From: Cricetomys ansorgei
Taxonomy: Eukaryota > Chordata > Mammalia > Rodentia > Nesomyidae
Length of the DNA: 64,000 bases
Assembly: GCA_026225945.1 (NCBI GenBank)
Contig: JAMJFZ010003643.1
Coordinates: forward strand, 1-64,000
Direction of reading: 5' to 3'
Shown: one piece after another, positions 12,401 through 22,794 of the stretch
Layout of the letters: every line of letters begins with the position of its first letter
Position numbering within the stretch: the stretch's first letter is position 1
Translations under genes and position numbers: made by a program
Notes under the pieces: model-generated
Database searches by the model: none
The model's input: only the letters and a program-made list of their open reading frames with translations
Told to the model about the DNA's origin: nothing

Positions 12401-15400
12401 TACTATGCCAAGCAAATTCCATGTCAACCAATATACTAAAGGGAAACTTATTTTTCTTCCTTAGCAAGCTGCTCTGGCCCAGGTAAGATATTTCACTAAA
12501 TCTAAATTATTTTAATATTTTTCAAATACTATGCCAATATAAATTCCACGTCAACCAATATACTAAAGGGAAACGTATTTTTCTTCCTTAGCAAGCTGCT
12601 CTGGCCCAGGTAAGATATTTCACTAAATCTAAATTATTTTAATATTCCTCAAATACTATGCCAAGCAAATTCCATGTCAATCAATATACTAAAACAGACT
12701 TATTTTTCCTCCTTAGCAAGCTGTCCAGGCACAGGTAAGATATTTTACTAAATCTAAATTGTTTTAATATTCCTCAAATACTATGCCAAGCAAATTCCAT
12801 GTCAACCAATATACTAAAAGAGACTTATTTTTCCTCCTTAGCAAGCTGTCCAGGCACAGGTAAGATATTTTACTAAATCTAAATTGTTTTAATATTCCTC
12901 AAATACTATGCCAAGCAAATTCCATGTCAACCAATATACTAAAGGGAAACTTATTTTTCTTCCTTAGCAAGCTGCTCTGGCCCAGGTAAGATATTTCACT
13001 AAATCTAAATTATTTTAATATTTTTCAAATACTATGCCAATATAAATTCCACGTCAACCAATATACTAAAGGGAAACTTATTTTTCTTCCTTAGCAAGCT
13101 GCTCTGGCCCAGGTAAGATATTTCACTAAATCTAAATTATTTTAATATTCCTCAAATACTATGCCAAGCAAATTCCATGTCAACCAATATACTAAAACAG
13201 ACTTACTTTTCCTACTTAGCAAGCTGTCCAGGCACAGGTAAGATATTTTACTAAATCTAAATTGTTTTAATATTCCTCAAATACTATGCCAAGCAAATTC
13301 CATGTCAACCAATATACTAAAAGAGACTTATTTTTCCTCCTTAGCAAGCTGTCCAGGCACAGGTAAGATATTTTACTAAATCTAAATTGTTTTAATATTC
13401 CTCAAATACTATGCCAAGCAAATTCCATGTCAATCAATATACTAAAACAGACTTATTTTTCCTCCTTAGCAAGCTGCTCTGGCCCAGGTAAGATATTTTA
13501 CTAAATCTAAATTATTTTAATATTTTTCAAATACTATGCCAAGCAAATTCCATGTCAACCAATATACTAAAACAGACTTATTTTTCCTCCTTAGCAAGCT
13601 GTCCAGGCACAGGTAAGATATTTTACTAAATCTAAATTGTTTTAATATTCCTCAAATACTATGCCAAGCAAATTCCATGTCAATCAATATACTAAAGGGA
13701 AACTTATTTTTCTTCCTTAGCAAGCTGCTCTGGCCCAGGTAAGATATTTTACTAAATCTAAATTATTTTAATATTTTTCAAATACTATGCCAATACAAAT
13801 TCCACGTCAACCAATATACTAAAGGGAAACTTATTTTTCCTCTTTAGCAAACTATCCAGGCACAGGTAAGATATTTTACTAAATCTAAATTATTTTAATG
13901 TTTCTCAAATATTATGCCAATAAAAATTCCACGTCAACCAATATACTAAAGGGAAACTTATTTTTCTTCCTTAGCAAGCTGCTCTGGCCCAGGTAAGATA
14001 TTTCACTAAATCTAAATTATTTTAATATTCCTCAAATACTATGCCAAGCAAATTCCATGTCAACCAATATACTAAAACAGACTTACTTTTCCTACTTAGC
14101 AAGCTGTCCAGGCACAGGTAAGATATTTTACTAAATCTAAATTATTTTAATATTTCTCAAATACTATGCCAATACAAATTCCATGTCAACCAATATACTA
14201 AAGGGAAACATTTTTTCTTCCTTAGCAAGCTGCCCTGGCACAGGTAAGATTATTAACTAAATCTAATTTATTTTAATATTTCCATTGTATGTTATGTGGT
14301 AGTGACATACATATTGTTACTCTAGTTTTCAAGTTTCTTCTGTTTAAAATGAATCTGTAAAGATTCAAATATATTATTCCACCAGTCCAAATATCATCAT
14401 TCCTCTCAGAAATTGACTGATTACAGTATTTTTGATGTCTTAGCTGTGACTGCCAGGTTATATAATAAACTTTATCCAAGATAGAAGCATCCAGGTTTTG
14501 CATAGAGTTCCCATGATATTTCATGATTTTATTACAATCTATAAATAAAGGTAAGTGTAAAATAAATGTTGCCTATTCATAAATGAGTAAAATCAATATA
14601 GTGAAACAAATTTTTTTTCTTTTAGCAATCTGTCCTTGCCCAGGTGAGATAATTAATTAAATTAAAAATATTTTAATATTTATATTATGTGTTACAATTT
14701 TACATGTGCTTTTCTTAAAACACAGAATCATCTTCCAAGACTGAGCCAGGTCTCCTACCCAAATATGGTAATATTTCCCTTGAAATTTACCAAATAAAAA
14801 TACTAATCGTGATTACAAATAGATATGAAAAGATAATACAGAGTATTAGAGAGTTGATAAGCTTTTATTTCTTCCAGAGAATAAAATTTATTTATAATTC
14901 ATTTTTCTAAACTCCAGTGAATTTAGGCTTAGCTGAGGTTTCTGTACACTTAAAATATCAAACTTTAGATTTTTTTTCAGTAATCCTAGCATAGAATCTG
15001 TATTGTGTTCCATAAGCGCCGTGAATGATTACGTAACCTCTACTCATTGTAGTGAGCACAGTTGTATGATGTCCAATATCTGAGTAATCTAGAATAAATT
15101 TCTTTTTTATAGGAACAGCCTCACAAAATGAATGTATACAACCAAGTTCAAATGGTAGTATTTTTAATGTATTATGAAATGATGATGTATCTTTGAGTTT
15201 TTGCTTTAAAGTAGCTTCTCACTCTTGAATAGATTTTTCTGTCTTCTCTGTCTCTCTCTGTCTCTCTGTCACTGTCTCTGTCTCTCTCTCTTTCTCTCTC
15301 TGTGTGTGTCTCATCTCTTTTGCTCTCTCACTCTCATTTCTTAACCAATTTGTATTGGTTAACTCTGAGCACAAGAATGGCTGGTCTCCAGCCTTTGGAT

Positions 15401-16216
15401 GGGACCTGGTCCTATTCCACCTTGTACAGCTCCTGTGGGCAGCACACTTATAATCACCACCACTATGAAGGGTCAGCTTCCATAGTTACATTTATTCCTG
15501 TCAACATCTCTTACTGTCACATAACCAAGTCTACCTGTGAATTTCTGATTATCAAACTGAATGTAGTTTAAGACTCTCGGGTTCCATTTTAGTCATGTTC
15601 TCTTAATGCAGGCATGTCGGAGATTTACTGGTACACTATACTCTTAAAAGAGATCGTCTAGATCACGGTTCTCAACCTATGGGGCGCGACCCCTTTGGGG
15701 AGTAAAACTAGCCTTCCGCAGAAGGTCACCTAAAGCTTCTACATATCAGATATTTACGTTATGATTCTATGATCTATGAGGTGAATTTGTCAATCTCACA
15801 AAGCTGATACTGTCTGCTCTAGTCTGCGTATCATTGGTTCTACAGTGTCTCAGGGATTTAAAATAAAAATCAGTTACTATGAAACAGGTGTTGCCTAGCA
15901 ATTCGGACCCAGGCAGATCTCTAGACCAATTGCATACCAAGCATGAAATCTTCTAACAGGAACTCACAATTTAGTGAATCTGTGGTGCCTGGGTGTGTTT
16001 TTGTGTCTCAGAGGAAAATAAATGTCACTGGGTAATTAAACAATAATTGACAAAATTAGTACCATTTCCCAAATCACTAACAAAGAAAGTTTTCAAACAC
16101 ATTGTTTCTTCTGTCCTTACAGTATTAATAGATCCTATTAGGTAATTCTGGTTTTCTTTTCTCTTTCCAGAGACAGCCTATGGGTGTAGTTGATCAGGTA
16201 AAGCATCACCTGTGTG

Positions 16217-16271
<55 letters not shown>

Positions 16272-18545
16272 CATGTCTATTTATTGGCGTTTCTATGTGC
16301 GCAAGTAATGCTGCATAAATACTATTTTATATATACTACTTGCATCATTAAGTAGCATTGATCCAGCATGTCTTTGCTGCTGACTACTGATGACTTTTGC
16401 AGTGACAGTTCTTATCTTCTATGAGTTTTCAAATCTAAGTTGCCAACTAAAAATCAGAGACTAATTCTTTACACATCTCTGAATAAAAATAGTCCAACCT
16501 TTAAATCAGAAAAAGCCCAAATTGATACCCTGTTTTCCAAATATAGTTCTGCAGTGGAAACAATTTAGATTCTCAATCTGAATATATATATTTTGTCTCA
16601 CTTGTGGGGAAATGAATATGTCTGTCAGTTTTTTCATCTCCCCTATTTCCCATATCTTCATGTTTCTAGTATTTGTATATGTCTTTACTTTTAAAAGAAG
16701 TAATTGTATTCACATCAGAGATAGTGGGCTACTCATGGCTCCATTTGTCTTACATAGGACACTCTAATATTAAAATGAACATATGAGAGTAATAGAATTT
16801 TCTTTCTATGAATATGATTATGGATAAATTGTTTCCAAATAACTTAACTGTTGAAATAAATTAATTAGTTTTACAGTGATTAGTCAGTGTGCCTCGAGTT
16901 ACCTTCATTGCATTCTTGAATTCTCCAATAACTTCCATTGCTCAAAGTAAAAGCATATTAAAGGAAATTACTTGCTTTATTTACACTGCTGTGAATGTAT
17001 TGTCTTCAACTTTCCATATAATTCTTTTAAAGGAAATGTGAAAATTGTGCAAATAGATTTTTTTCTTTACATTTTTGGTGTAGTAATTTAGTCTCTATTT
17101 TAGCCCAGCTATATGTAACTTAAAAAGATTGTTTTTTTTTTTCCCCTCCTCCAAGGAGCTGGTTCAGTTCTCTGTTCAGGTCAGTTGGTTTTGTTATTTA
17201 ATTTTATTTCATATATATGTATCAATAAGAAAAGTTAAAATATTTGCTTTATTATTTATGTAAATGTTCACAGGAAATGTGATTTTTTAAATTTTATTCC
17301 TGGTTCCATAAAATACAACATATATATATATATATTATATATATATATACATATATATACATACACACACACACACACACACACAAGTTTTGTGTGTATT
17401 AGCATAGAAATTCCTAAATTTCTAACTAAATCTAACAGATCAATAGATCAATAGAGGTAACTGTTCTCATAGTTCAGAAAGGAACATACTTTTTTGTACC
17501 TCAAACTAGTTTCTTGGAAAGGCATTGAGCTCACATTTAGAGATTTATTCTCTGCATATCAGGCATTCAGTGATCAGCTATACCCTGGATAAAGATCCTG
17601 CCTTTTGACATTCAAGTCCTTAAGGAACGCTAAATACATTTAAATTAGCAAAACTATTTTTTGTAGTTAAAATATAAATACGTTCTAATTAAGCACTAAT
17701 GAGATTCATGTTCTTGTTTTCTTCTGGGCTCTGGTGATTGGATCTGTGTGAATAACGTAGGTCCTTGGTATTCAATTTTGAAAATATTCTGAAGTAAGAA
17801 TGAGATACAGAGGCTCAAAGAGTAATTGCTCACACATTTTTTTTCTTTCCCTGCAGCCCTTCCCACAATTCTACCAATTTGCCTATCCCCTTTGGGCTTA
17901 TCTTCCATATGACATGCAATTCTTCACCCCCGAAGCTGATGTTAACACCTTCAAGCCCATTGTCCCTAAGCATGATGAAAAAACCTATGTGTGGTGGTAA
18001 GTTTATGAAAACCACTGAACACTGATGCTCTACCAAAGGAAGCAAAGTAGTTTAAAGAACATCTGTAAGAAAACATGTAGGATAAAAATGACTAGTCAGT
18101 GACTACTGAATGCTTTCTAGCATCTGAGACTCAAAATCACTTCTCAGTACCATGCAGAATAGAATTCTCCATTCAGTAAGTGAAACCCACTTTAATGATG
18201 GAAGTAAAATTCTACTTACGTGCAGTAAACATTATCCTTCTTCAGTTTTCACTAATCTCTAAGCACTTTCTTTCTGTGTATACATATGATCAACAAAAAA
18301 GTCTACATATGTAAAAGAACACATATCTAAGCATGCATTCATTCGGAATTCAACCCTTGGCCTTTCTGTATTTGAAATACTATGGTAATGTTTTTTTCTT
18401 CTTATCCTTAAGGTGATCAATTTCAGTAATATTTGTCAAGCACAGTATTGTGAAAATGGAGAGTTGATAAAAGACTTTCCTCACTAAAATTGAACTGCTG
18501 AATAAATTCATCCAATGATGTTAATGATTTTTTTGTTCTTTCAGA
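3369..18545 (+). CDS. Csn1s1: Alpha-s1-casein, spliced CDS
   Basis: Secreted milk phosphoprotein, a calcium-sensitive component of casein micelles. The predicted precursor is about 331 aa: a 15-residue signal peptide (MKLLILTSLVAAALA), a mature N-terminus starting MPRFHLPN, a small SSSEE phosphorylation site, a second cluster of seven serines followed by Glu, a Gln-rich region of 18 hexapeptides, and a C-terminal domain with PLWAYLPYDMQF ending TYVW. Coding exons: 3369-3419, 4414-4446, 5102-5125, 5553-5600, 6854-6877, 6962-7003, 8242-8265, 9343-9372, 10229-10261, 10399-10443, 11650-11691, 18 microexons (12214-14643), 14726-14767, 15113-15154, 16171-16197, 17156-17179, 17857-17996, and the last base of the stop at 18545. 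Every coding junction but the last is in phase 0, so exon skipping keeps the frame. The product is longer than rat or mouse alpha-s1 because of the repeat array. The next gene, Csn2, converges on it. Confidence 0.95.
4414..7003 (+). CDS. Csn1s1: Csn1s1 exons 3-7 (N-terminal mature region)
   Basis: Five short phase-0 exons: 4414-4446 (RFHLPNTAGFQ), 5102-5125 (NQKQSSSE), 5553-5600 (EQQEIIEQAKYLTLKK), 6854-6877 (EYINDLNR) and 6962-7003 (QKALLTEEQSDEIK). Joining the second and third restores SSSEE, a typical casein-kinase (FAM20C) S-x-E site. Exon 6 uses an AAG acceptor. Exon 7 has tandem acceptors TTTCAG/CAG, so its first Gln may be optional. Donors are GTAAGT, GTAAGC, GTAAGT, GTAAGA and GTACTA. 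Confidence 0.9.
4637..4816 (+). repeat. B3-type SINE with CA tail
   Basis: Contains a GGGAGATGTCTCAGCAGGTAA box, the body AAGCCTGATATGACTAGAATTCAGTCCC, GAAGGAAAGAACCAACTTTTA, TTATCCTCTGTCACACATGCA, and a terminal GCACGCGCATGCGCACACAC simple tail. It lies in Csn1s1 intron 3. Confidence 0.7.
6061..6475. repeat. Rodent L1 3'-region fragment, apparently internally inverted
   Basis: A pyrimidine-rich start (TCCCTCTCTTCAAACCCTCCC) and the segment CCAATTGGTGTGCTCTTCC(C) agree with a common rodent L1 3' sequence as I remember it. From about 6418 (AGCTGCACCCATAAAGTC to GAGCTGAAC at 6471) the order and strand look flipped, as in twin-priming inversions. Located in Csn1s1 intron 5. Confidence 0.5.
7538..7561 (+). 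pseudogene. Csn1s1: Decayed Csn1s1 exon (donor lost)
   Basis: A good acceptor (TTTCCTTACAG, ending at 7537) precedes eight codons, VTRDKSTE, which align with the rodent alpha-s1 segment between the EIK exon and the EQA exon (rat-like ITMDSSAE). The base pair after it is AT (ATAAAA) where GT is required, so the exon should be skipped. Because it is 24 nt and in phase 0, skipping keeps the frame. It is not included in the CDS. Confidence 0.7.
8242..11691 (+). CDS. Csn1s1: Csn1s1 exons 8-12 (major phosphoserine cluster and following helix)
   Basis: Phase-0 exons: 8242-8265 (EQAMASAQ), 9343-9372 (IDSSSSSSSE), 10229-10261 (EAENAIPTSTE), 10399-10443 (EKHIASEETLNQCTL) and 11650-11691 (EQLQKQVKYNQLCQ). 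The run of seven Ser followed by E|E is the main Ca-phosphate-binding cluster. Exon 9 has a tandem acceptor TTAG/CAG (start 9340 or 9343), giving an optional Gln. Two Cys residues (QCTL, LCQ) could form disulfides. All donors are GTAAGG, GTAAAA, GTAAGA or GTAATA. Confidence 0.9.
9978..10070. repeat. (TATAA)n-type simple repeat
   Basis: Imperfect 5-bp TATAA units, with TATA runs at the edges, in Csn1s1 intron 9. It separates exons 9 and 10 and has no coding role. Confidence 0.9.
11030..11480 (-). repeat. Rodent L1 3' fragment, antisense
   Basis: A pyrimidine-rich block (TCCTGACCCCTCCTCCCT) is followed by AAGAAGGCATGATATAGAGG, a GGACCAGGCAACCCAGCAGG box, AAGGACAGGTGAAAGGGTCA and TGTGGGGCTTGTTCTCCT. 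I recognise this order from antisense rodent L1 3' ends. It lies in Csn1s1 intron 11, just before exon 12. Confidence 0.65.
12019..14290 (+). repeat. Csn1s1: Tandem array of ~125-bp units, each carrying one microexon
   Basis: Seventeen intact units begin at exon positions 12214 through 14226, spaced 125, 126 or 127 bp, plus a decayed unit upstream (about 12019-12170). Each unit is an 18-nt exon, the donor GTAAGAT, about 107 nt of AT-rich intron, and an acceptor ending CCTTAG, TTTAG or ACTTAG. Units differ by a few positions: an ACAGACTT, GAGACTT or GGGAAAC block before the acceptor, and CAAGCAAATTCC, CAATATAAATTCC or CAATACAAATTCC in mid-intron. Four-unit blocks of 503 bp repeat as a higher order. 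Confidence 0.95.
12106..12111 (+). pseudogene. Csn1s1: Relic microexon upstream of the array
   Basis: Flanks at 12025-12105 and 12112-12170 align with array units, but the acceptor reads CCTTAA instead of CCTTAG and the 18-nt exon is reduced to CAAAG with TGAGAT following. Neither splice site nor hexapeptide survives, so it looks like a dead unit at the edge of the array. Confidence 0.6.
12214..14643 (+). CDS. Csn1s1: Csn1s1 exons 13-30: eighteen 18-nt hexapeptide microexons
   Basis: Starts: 12214, 12339, 12465, 12592, 12717, 12842, 12968, 13095, 13220, 13345, 13470, 13595, 13721, 13848, 13975, 14100, 14226 and 14626, each 18 nt. In order they code V V A A V V A A V V A V A T A V A S, where V is QAVQAQ, A is QAALAQ, T is QTIQAQ (13848) and S is QSVLAQ (14626). 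All have AG acceptors and GTAAGAT donors except the last (GTGAGA). Together they add 108 residues of Gln/Ala-rich, probably helical or extended repeat. Rodent alpha-s1 caseins are known for such repeats (about ten in rat), so eighteen is a large expansion. Copy number may vary between individuals, and individual microexons can be skipped in frame. The last exon is separated by a 382-bp intron and lies outside the homogenised array. Confidence 0.93.
14726..17996 (+). CDS. Csn1s1: Csn1s1 exons 31-35 (C-terminal domain)
   Basis: Exons: 14726-14767 (NHLPRLSQVSYPNM), 15113-15154 (EQPHKMNVYNQVQM), 16171-16197 (RQPMGVVDQ), 17156-17179 (ELVQFSVQ) and 17857-17996 (46 codons plus TG). The last exon codes PFPQFYQFAYPLWAYLPYDM and more, ending KTYVW; its PxPQFYQF and PLWAY motifs identify alpha-s1 casein. 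Its final TG joins the A at 18545 to make a TGA stop. Exon 34 uses a CCAAG acceptor, and exon 32 the weaker donor GTAGTA. Confidence 0.92.
15240..15310. repeat. CT/TCTG-rich low-complexity tract
   Basis: TCTCTG and CTCT runs with a short GTGTGT segment, in intron 32 of Csn1s1. Confidence 0.85.
15662..15780 (+). repeat. hAT-type DNA transposon fragment (URR1-like)
   Basis: GGTTCTCAACCTATGGGGCG, then GCGACCCCTTTGGGG, AGAAGGTCACCTAAAG and ATATTTACGTTATGATTC match the left end of a short non-autonomous rodent hAT element (URR1-like) as I remember it. Only about 120 bp of one end is present. Family name is tentative. Confidence 0.6.
16218..16272. repeat. (CT)n/(GT)n microsatellite
   Basis: About 45 bp of perfect CT dinucleotides running into GTGTGTGT. 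It begins only 20 bp after the donor of exon 33 (16198), so length variation would sit close to a splice site. Confidence 0.95.
17319..17384. repeat. (TA)n/(CA)n compound microsatellite
   Basis: Alternating TA with short interruptions, then about 26 bp of CA, in the intron before the last coding exon of Csn1s1. Confidence 0.95.
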
Positions 18546-18588
18546 GACATTAAGTCAACTCTCAGGAACTCCACAATTATAACACTTG
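18545..18588 (+). other. Csn1s1: Csn1s1 exon 36 (end of stop codon, 3' UTR)
   Basis: The acceptor TTCTTTCAG precedes 44 nt, with donor GTAAGT at 18589. Its first base, A, completes the TGA stop that starts at 17995-17996. The rest is 3' UTR. Confidence 0.85.
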
Positions 18589-19322
18589 GTAAGTGTAGAG
18601 GCTGAATGTTTAACCTTCAGGCCTACTTCCATTTGAAATTTGGTTTCCACAATTATATATTTACATAGTAACCTATTGTTTCACTAGTATAAATTATAAT
18701 AGTGGAAATTTCTATGCAATTATGTGTGAATGTTACTAGTTTTTTCATGGAATAGTGTCTCTGAAACAGGGAAAATCCAATAGCAAGATCCTATTATTGT
18801 TCATTATGATACTAAAGTAGGAATCAATAGCAAGTCACACAGTAAAATTAAATGTTTTAATCACCTCAGACACTATCCTTCTGAGTGTGTATGTGATGTT
18901 CCTTACACTTTTCCCCAAAAGATTAAATTATCATTTATAAATTATAATTACAATTGTATATAATTATATACAATTGTATATATATATATACAATATAATT
19001 GTATAATTATATACAAATATAATTATAGATTATAATTAAAGACAATTATAATCTTCTGATCTATGTGACAGCATATTCTTACATTTGCCTTTGGATATCT
19101 GTAATAATAATACAACAACTTACAGTTTACTAACAAATTATCTATAAATCAAAACAAACAGAAGGGATGTCTGTACATATTAATAGTAGAGAAACAGAGA
19201 CGAGTCAGTGAGATAGTTTTACATAAAAAGCAAATGACTAGCAAAGTATAAAAAAATAACAATTTCTCTCTCCTCAAAATGACAAAATATAGCTAACCAT
19301 GTGTTTCCATCTACACTTGCAG

Positions 19323-19718
19323 ATGTGACTGGAACTTGAGCTTCATCCTCTTCACTTCCTCTCCATCCTTCATATGGAATTATCACCTTACCCATAGGCT
19401 TGACTGCTGCTTTAGAATATGAAAACACCATGTAGAGGGCAAGAATTCACCTTGAGTTGCCTGCTGTATATTAGATAGCATAGCATCCTTCCTTAAGCTA
19501 ACCTTTCCTAGATAGTCTTTGTCTAAATTCCAGTTGCAACGTGTCAGTAGGGAAAACATTGGAAAAGAGAGAACCAAGGTCTTTAATTAAGTTTCTATAA
19601 TGGAAATTTTGTTTTAAAAGTACTCGGATTGGTTCTTCTGTAAATGCTATAATTTTCAGTAATTGTGTGCAGTAACTGAGATTATTTTTCCTCTTCAATA
19701 AATTACATTTTAAGCAAA
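19323..19718 (+). other. Csn1s1: Csn1s1 exon 37 (3' UTR)
   Basis: The acceptor CTACACTTGCAG ends at 19322. The exon begins ATGTGACTGGAACTTGAG and runs about 396 nt to an expected cleavage 15-20 nt after the poly(A) signal. Short open frames on the opposite strand here are chance. Confidence 0.8.
19697..19702 (+). terminator. Csn1s1: Csn1s1 poly(A) signal AATAAA
   Basis: Canonical AATAAA in CTTCAATAAATTACATTTTA, about 375 nt into the terminal exon, with a GT-rich stretch (TTTGTGGGGGTTTTGTGTG) about 50 nt downstream. Confidence 0.85.
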
Positions 19719-22226
19719 ATAATGTTTTCTATCGTTATTGGGTATTTATATAATTTTGTGGGGGTTTTGTGTGTGGAATATTGTGTTTAAGCTAATTTTA
19801 CAACACTTTAATATATTTTAGAAACATTTGCTTTCCAGCTGGTACTGAAAGTCAAAAAGATACTTGTAAGCCATATACAGCATCTTCAATTTAAAGTTGG
19901 TTTTTCATATTTTCATAGAATATCTTTCATATATATATATATCAGTGTTTGAGTGATAGGAATATCGGGAGTTTGAATCTGTTTATTTTTCACTTCTGCC
20001 ATCTGAATACATTTGAGGCAATTCACAATTATATGTGAGTGAATAACTAAAAATTTACCCTACAAAAGTAAACTCATCAATTTAATCCAAGACAATAAAT
20101 AGGACAGTCAGCTGTATTTCCTGCAAGCTAAACTGTAGTGCAAAACTAGATTAAATCTGTCCTTCAAAACTGAATGAAGTGAGGCCTTTTATTTGTATGA
20201 TAAAACAAATTACTTCTCTTTCCTTACTTTTTAATCAGCTTGAAGAAGATGGACTTATCAGATTGCTATGTGTATAAGACAAATATCAGGAACTTTACTT
20301 AAAATTTCCACAATTAAAATATGTATCATCTGCAATAAGTACCTATCACTGCATCATTAAATTTTAAATTTCCCTTCATTATCCTCCAAGAAACAGAGGG
20401 AAGTAGAACCATATCATCATATGACTCACTACCAGTGCTTTTGCAGACTTTAGCATCCACTGGAGTTTGCCTAGAAATGCAAGACACAGTATTTATAATT
20501 TAACTATAGGAACCATGATTTTTGGCTAATCTGTATCCATCTCTTTACTCAATACACCACTGGGAAATAAATCAGCCTTTTATATCCATTCATTGTAATC
20601 TGAGAAGCCTGGGAAATTAACCAGGAATGGTTTGTACTCTTGCAAAATCTCATGCAACACTATCTATTACTTGACTCAAAAGAAATTTTATCACAATCTA
20701 CAGATCTTCAGAGCATGTTCCATACTAAATAGTGAGGGGTAAAAGCATAGATCTGAGACTCTGTAAGGTGATGAAATATTTCTGTCTCCAGGTAAATGCC
20801 CAAAAACTCATTGGTAGAAAGCAAGGATTAAGCTGAGAAATACAATCTAATTGCAGAATTCTTCCTATAGAACCCTATTTTCTGTACTCAAGGTTTATGT
20901 ACATACAACTGATTCTTATTTGGAACCCGAGGATGGGAAGACTCTCTAATGGTAGTTTCAGAATCTGCTCACCATTCGTGGATATTTCTATAATCTCTAT
21001 CAGTCTCCTGGTGTAATTGCAATTAAATCATTCCTGGAGAAATAATAATGAACCTTACACAGCCACAAATTCTGGTCTAACCATTTCTCATGCAAAGGCT
21101 TGTCATGATGAAAAGAGACATAATAAAAGAATTTTATGAATATTTTTGATAGATGAGTTCTCTATTTAATGCCATATTTTCCAACACAGTAGAATTAGTC
21201 ATCGATGTTTTACTCTACTAAATGTCATCTAAGACCTGGAAAACTTGAGAATTCTGGCTTCTAAAATATATAAGCCCACCCATGTACTTATTTGGAAAAT
21301 CAAGTTTCTGCAAAGAATGCTTTTAAGACAGGTTAACACTGACCCCCTCAATACTTGATTATTCTCAATATCTGATCTGATTTCTTGCCTCAATCCCTTA
21401 AATAATATCTGGTTACTCTGCTATTATAAATAGCTTGAATTTGCATTTTTACTGAGAACTAGTAAACTTGAACACCTCCAAGCAGTTATTGATCATCAAG
21501 ATTTATTTCTCATTCTGTGTCTATTCAAGTATTTGAGACTTGAATAGTCTAAATTATTTTAGCATAATGGTCATTTAACTTAACTATTTATATATGACTG
21601 AAAGATTCTATTGAATAAGGCTGTATACTATAGCAATGGTTGTTTATTTTACTAAGCTGAGTTTGACTAGTTGTACATTTTATATGCAATTCGTTACAAG
21701 TAATGTGAACACTTTCTCCCCATCTCTTGTTTGCTGTTCCATGTATTTGATGGATACCTGAAAGAACTTAAGTTGTTTGATGATGTCAAATCACAAATAA
21801 TTTATGTATCTTAGTCATTGTTTTAAAAATTAGGTGATTTTGTGACTTAATTATTAAAGTAATTACTAATATCAATATCTCCAAAATTAGCTACTGACAG
21901 TCTTATAATTTTACTATTTATATTTAAATCTGACATCCACATTCCAATGACATTAGGGTATCCATAAAAACTCAATATATACATAGGGATTTCCAATTGA
22001 CAATTTGATCCATTGATCTCTTTTAAAGGATGATTTCTATGTACACATTTTTTTCTTTTATTGAAAATAGTGTTTTATGGGATCCCTGAGTGTGTGAATG
22101 AGTGGATTTCTGAGTCTTCTCATGCCTTCTCTTGGGCTCTTTTCCATCTGTTGGTTTGTCTTGATCAACTTTGATGTGATAGCTTTTGATTTAAGTTATA
22201 TTTTATGTTTTCAATATGTTTTAAAA

Positions 22227-22258
22227 TGAATGAATGAATGAATGAATGAATGAATGAA
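22227..22258. repeat. (TGAA)n microsatellite
   Basis: Eight perfect TGAA/AATG tetranucleotide units. Confidence 0.95.
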
Positions 22259-22454
22259 AACTTAGCCACAAGGGCACAGGTTAACAATCAAACTGTCACA
22301 TATACATGTTAAGAGAGGAAATTATGTTTCTCCAACAGAGTAGTACTAGGTATATCAACTACTCCAAGTCAGGCCTCAAGTTCAAGAATATCGACCAACT
22401 TTTAGTGGACTCCACAGCTTTATTGTTTGTTTTTGTTTTTGTTTTTGTTTTGTT

Positions 22455-22463
22455 TGTGTGTGT

Positions 22464-22511
<48 letters not shown>
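22455..22511. repeat. (GT)n microsatellite
   Basis: About 57 bp of GT with one interruption (GTAT), preceded by a TTTTTG-rich run. It abuts the 3' side of the antisense B1 that follows. Confidence 0.95.
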
Positions 22512-22512
<1 letters not shown>

Positions 22513-22514
22513 GG

Positions 22515-22660
22515 CTTTTTCAATACAAGATTTCTCTGTTGTAACTCTGGCTTTAGTGGAACTCTCTCTGTAGACCAGGCTGGCCTCAAACTCGCAGAGA
22601 TCTGCCTGCCTCTGCCTCCCAAGTACTGGGATTAAAGGTGTGTATCGCCTCCACCTGACT
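22515..22660 (-). repeat. B1 SINE, antisense
   Basis: Contains GATTTCTCTGTTGTAACTCT, TGTAGACCAGGCTGGCCT, GAGATCTGCCTGCCTCTGCC and GGGATTAAAGGTGTG, all in antisense B1 order. Confidence 0.9.
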
Positions 22661-22794
22661 GACCCTTATATTTTTATTTCTTGATTTTATCCATGAGTAG
22701 ATTAGAGCTCTAGCACTAGAGGCTTGATGAGAACAGTCTCTCCTGCCTCAATCTTCAGCTTAAAATCATCTCTATTCTACCATTAAGTATAATG

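Noticed and set aside
12214..14243. Regularly spaced repeats resembling a CRISPR array
   Set aside because: The whole 125-bp unit is repeated, spacers are not unique, and the units are exons plus introns in a rodent gene.
17800..18000. Alpha-s1 last exon read as ending VWW with TAA
   Set aside because: A GTAAGT donor begins at 17997 and exon 36 supplies the A of a TGA, giving the family-typical end in VW.
22306..22635. 109-codon open frame
   Set aside because: It reads through a (GT)n repeat and an antisense B1, so it is a repeat artefact.
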